DNA of 64,000 bases from Dacryopinax spathularia (Eukaryota > Basidiomycota > Dacrymycetes > Dacrymycetales > Dacrymycetaceae): positions 1,302,001 through 1,366,000 of the forward strand of contig JBBPFI010000008.1 in NCBI GenBank assembly GCA_037974965.1, given 5' to 3'. A program made the position numbers and the translations under genes. The stretch's first letter is position 1. Each line of letters opens with the position of its first letter. Shown piece after piece: positions 61,605 through 64,000 of the stretch. The notes under the pieces are model-generated. The model searched no databases, had not been told where the DNA came from, and saw nothing but the letters and a program-made list of their open reading frames with translations.

Positions 61605-64000
61605 ATGTCTTCCATCGCTCAGCTCGAACTCTCAAAGCTATCTGTTACCTCGGCTCAGAAGGACAGTACTCTAACTACTAGTCCATCAGAATCATCGAAG
61701 GAAGTGGGGACCACAGCAGTTTTGGAAGTCTGTGAGGAGGCTGCCCAGCAGAACGATGCTACAGAGAGGGCGTTGCTCCGGAAGCTGGACTGGACTCTCA
61801 TCCCTTGGCTCGCCCTGCTGTTTTTCCTGTCTTTCCTTGACCGCACGTGCGTCCTTGGTGCGCTGAGCATTCAATTTCACTGATGATTTGAACCAGGTCG
61901 ATCGGCAACGCTAAATTGTACAACATGGAAGCAGACCTTCGAATCACGGATAATCAGTATCTCATTGCGCTTACCATCTTCTTCATCCCCTATTCCCTGG
62001 TAGAAACGCCGAGCAACATCCTCCTCAAGCGAATCCGGCCGAGCGCGTACCTTTCCTGGATGATGCTGTTGTGGGGCATAATGATGACCATTCAAGGTTT
62101 GGTCAGCAATTACGGAGGCCTTGTAACGATGCGCTTCCTCCTTGGCTTTTTTGAAGGTGGACTGTTTCCTGGCGTTACCTACTATCTTTCTTGGTAAGCG
62201 TTGGGGTTGTGCCCCTCCATGGATTCGGTGCCTGAGATCGAAAGCAGCTGGTATCGGAGAGGCGAGTACGGCATCCGCTTGGCGCTCTTCTTCTGTGCAG
62301 CGACGGTATCTGGCGCCTTCGGCGGTCTCATTGCAGCCGCCATCTCAAACATGAATGGCGATGGCGGTAAGGCGGCCTGGGTACCAATCCCTAGGAAAAA
62401 TTCAGGACGATTGCTGATGCCTTTCGAAGTCATGGATCTTCCTTATTCAAGGTTTTGCCACCATCATTGTTGGCGTGTTATCTTTCTGGATCATTCAAGA
62501 CTTCCCGGCGACAGCCAAGTTCTTGACGGAAGAGGAGCGTATGTGATGATCGCCAAGCGTAAATCCCTTCGCAAATATTCACCGCTGCACAGGTCACATC
62601 GTCCTAGAGAGACTGCAAGAGACAGATTCGTTCACAGTTGTCGGAGAGAAGGTCAATATGAAATATGTACTCCAAAGGCAAGTCTGACTAGTCCGCGTCG
62701 TATCTTGCCGTGCCACTGCATGTTAACGAAGGTCCAGCTTCCTGGACTGGAAAACATGGGTTGGGAGTGAGTGCCCTTCACGCCCGGCGATCGCGGGGAT
62801 CCCTGTTGATGATCAGTCCGGTAGTGCTCATATACGCTGGCGTGTATAGAGAGATCAGTTGGTTGCCTTTGCGTGAATTGACTGTGACCCAGCGAAGTTC
62901 CTATCTATGCGTCAGCACTGTTCACGCCGTCGATCATCAACCAACTTGGTGCGCAACCTGTTTGAAGTCATCGTGAGGTGTCCGGTCTGACTCCTAGCTG
63001 GGGCAGGGTACACTGCCACGCCCGCCAATCTTCTCTCCGTTCCCGTTTACGTCTGGGCCTTCATTCTCTGCGTGGGGGTCGGATACATGGCCGATCGCCT
63101 CCAAACGAGAGGCATTTTCAATTTGTAGGTCACGCACATCATTCATTAGCCGTGCTTCTCTCACCTAGGAGCAGAATCTTCTCCGCTCTCAGTGAGTTAT
63201 AAGCCTTATGTAATCGGATGGTCCGTAACCATGGTTCAGGCGCAACTGGCTACATCATCCTTATCTTCTCCCGCAACCCGGGCTTGTCTTATTTCGGTGT
63301 ATATCTGGGCATTTGGTACGTTCTCGTGTTCTGTACAACCAGCAGGCGCCAAACCAACTGCCCTTTAGCATCTTCCCCCTCGTTCGTGCGTGCATGCATG
63401 TATCAATCTCCAAACAACTCCCTCACTGTTTCATCAATTTTCAGCGAATGCATTGTAAGCCTATTTTCACTTGGGTCAGTGTCCCTAGGTCTAACGACGA
63501 CAGGGCCTTCGTTTCGAATAATGTGGAGGGATCGCTAAAGAGGGGAACGAGCTTGGGCATTGTGATTGGATTTGGGAACCTCAACGGCATAGTGTCTTCC
63601 AATATAGTGCGTTTTCTGTCGCCTTCGGACTGCGTTCGCTAACAGGAACATTAGTACCGAGCTCAGTATCAGCCATGGTTTGACGAATCCAACTGGCTTG
63701 TGCGGGCATCTGACGCTAAGCGATAGGTACACCTTTGCGCACGGAATCGTACTTCTTTATGTCCTGCTTGTCTTCATCGGGACCGCTCTTATGATGTTCT
63801 TCCTCAAGCGAGAAAACGATGCTCGGGACCGAGGGGAGCGGGACGAGACCATTGGGGTAAAAGGCGAAGGTCCGGAGAACAGGAATGGCACATTTGCCAC
63901 AGTAGAAGAAGCCAAGGTGCCTCTCCTCTCTTACTTTGCCACCATATGCTCATAATCCTAAAGCTGGCCAAGGGAGACGACTGGAGTGGGTTCCGCTACA
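61605..64000 (+). CDS. MFS transporter, Dal5/allantoate-permease-like (ACS family), partial at window end
   Basis: Twelve-helix proton-coupled anion transporter of the plasma membrane; relatives carry allantoate, nicotinate, pantothenate or similar acids. The start at 61605 gives MSSIAQLELSKLSVTSAQKD. TM1 is TLIPWLALLFFLSFLDRTSI, with the family's LDR motif, followed by GNAKLYNMEADLRITDNQY and then SNILLKRIRPSAYLSWMMLL and MRFLLGFFEGGLFPGVTYYL. Later come WYRRGEYGIRLALFFCAATV, ILQGFATIIVG, FLDWKTWVGM, LFTPSIINQLGYTATPANLL and VGVGYMADRLQTRG. One intron (62678-62737) has a GC donor (AAAG|GCAAGT), the only one that restores frame. The C-terminal tail DARDRGERDETIGVKGEGPE runs on to KGDDWSGFRY at the window edge, so the last residues are missing. 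Confidence 0.88.

Overview
The window is nuclear DNA of a filamentous basidiomycete, most likely an Agaricomycete. It is gene-dense and moderately GC-rich. Genes are split by many short introns, mostly about 45-65 nt, and the set is a fungal housekeeping set (PMI, IST1, complex I 49 kDa subunit, beta-COP, AP-3 delta, DPM3, FIP1, ATP synthase e, glutaredoxin). An NRPS-like A-T-R reductase and a Ty3/gypsy chromovirus fit the same picture. I saw no rRNA, tRNA or CRISPR array.

Region 1 (1-20,200) holds core cell-biology genes that alternate strand: a two-RRM RNA-binding protein, a TRF/Taz1-type telomere-binding protein, mannose-6-phosphate isomerase, IST1 (ESCRT), NADH dehydrogenase 49 kDa, coatomer beta, AP-3 delta and a GCK-III/STE20 kinase. 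Divergent pairs share promoters of 120-260 bp; convergent pairs have short 3' gaps. Region 2 (20,500-33,800) holds a Golgi-type fucosyltransferase-like enzyme, an A-T-R adenylate-forming reductase, DPM3, a secreted fasciclin-domain protein, a MYST acetyltransferase, a secreted epoxide-hydrolase-like protein and an RBBP4/MSI1 WD40 chaperone. Region 3 (34,300-50,700) holds a BMT5-like rRNA methyltransferase, FIP1, ATP synthase subunit e, a quinone oxidoreductase, a TBC Rab-GAP, a Mn-clade cation diffusion facilitator, a glutaredoxin and a SAM methyltransferase.

Two structural features stand out. First, 38,983-42,400 is a near-perfect inverted duplication: two arms of about 1,507 bp around a 404-bp spacer. 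The right arm carries the 3' two-thirds of the intact quinone oxidoreductase gene, and the left arm carries a headless mirror copy. Second, 51,240-60,014 is a nested insertion. A young chromovirus (52,490-59,722, LTRs nearly identical, 5-bp target duplication TCAAT) lies inside an older DNA element of about 1.5 kb, which has 37-bp GC-rich terminal inverted repeats and a TAA target duplication.

The right end carries a poorly resolved membrane-protein-like gene and a Dal5-type MFS transporter cut by the window edge. Gene models were built by reading frames and splice sites by eye, so internal exon borders are predictions. Smaller points worth attention are a TTAGGG-type double repeat in intron 1 of the telomere-binding-protein gene, a perfect CRE in its shared promoter, an 11-nt microexon in IST1 and two GC-AG introns.
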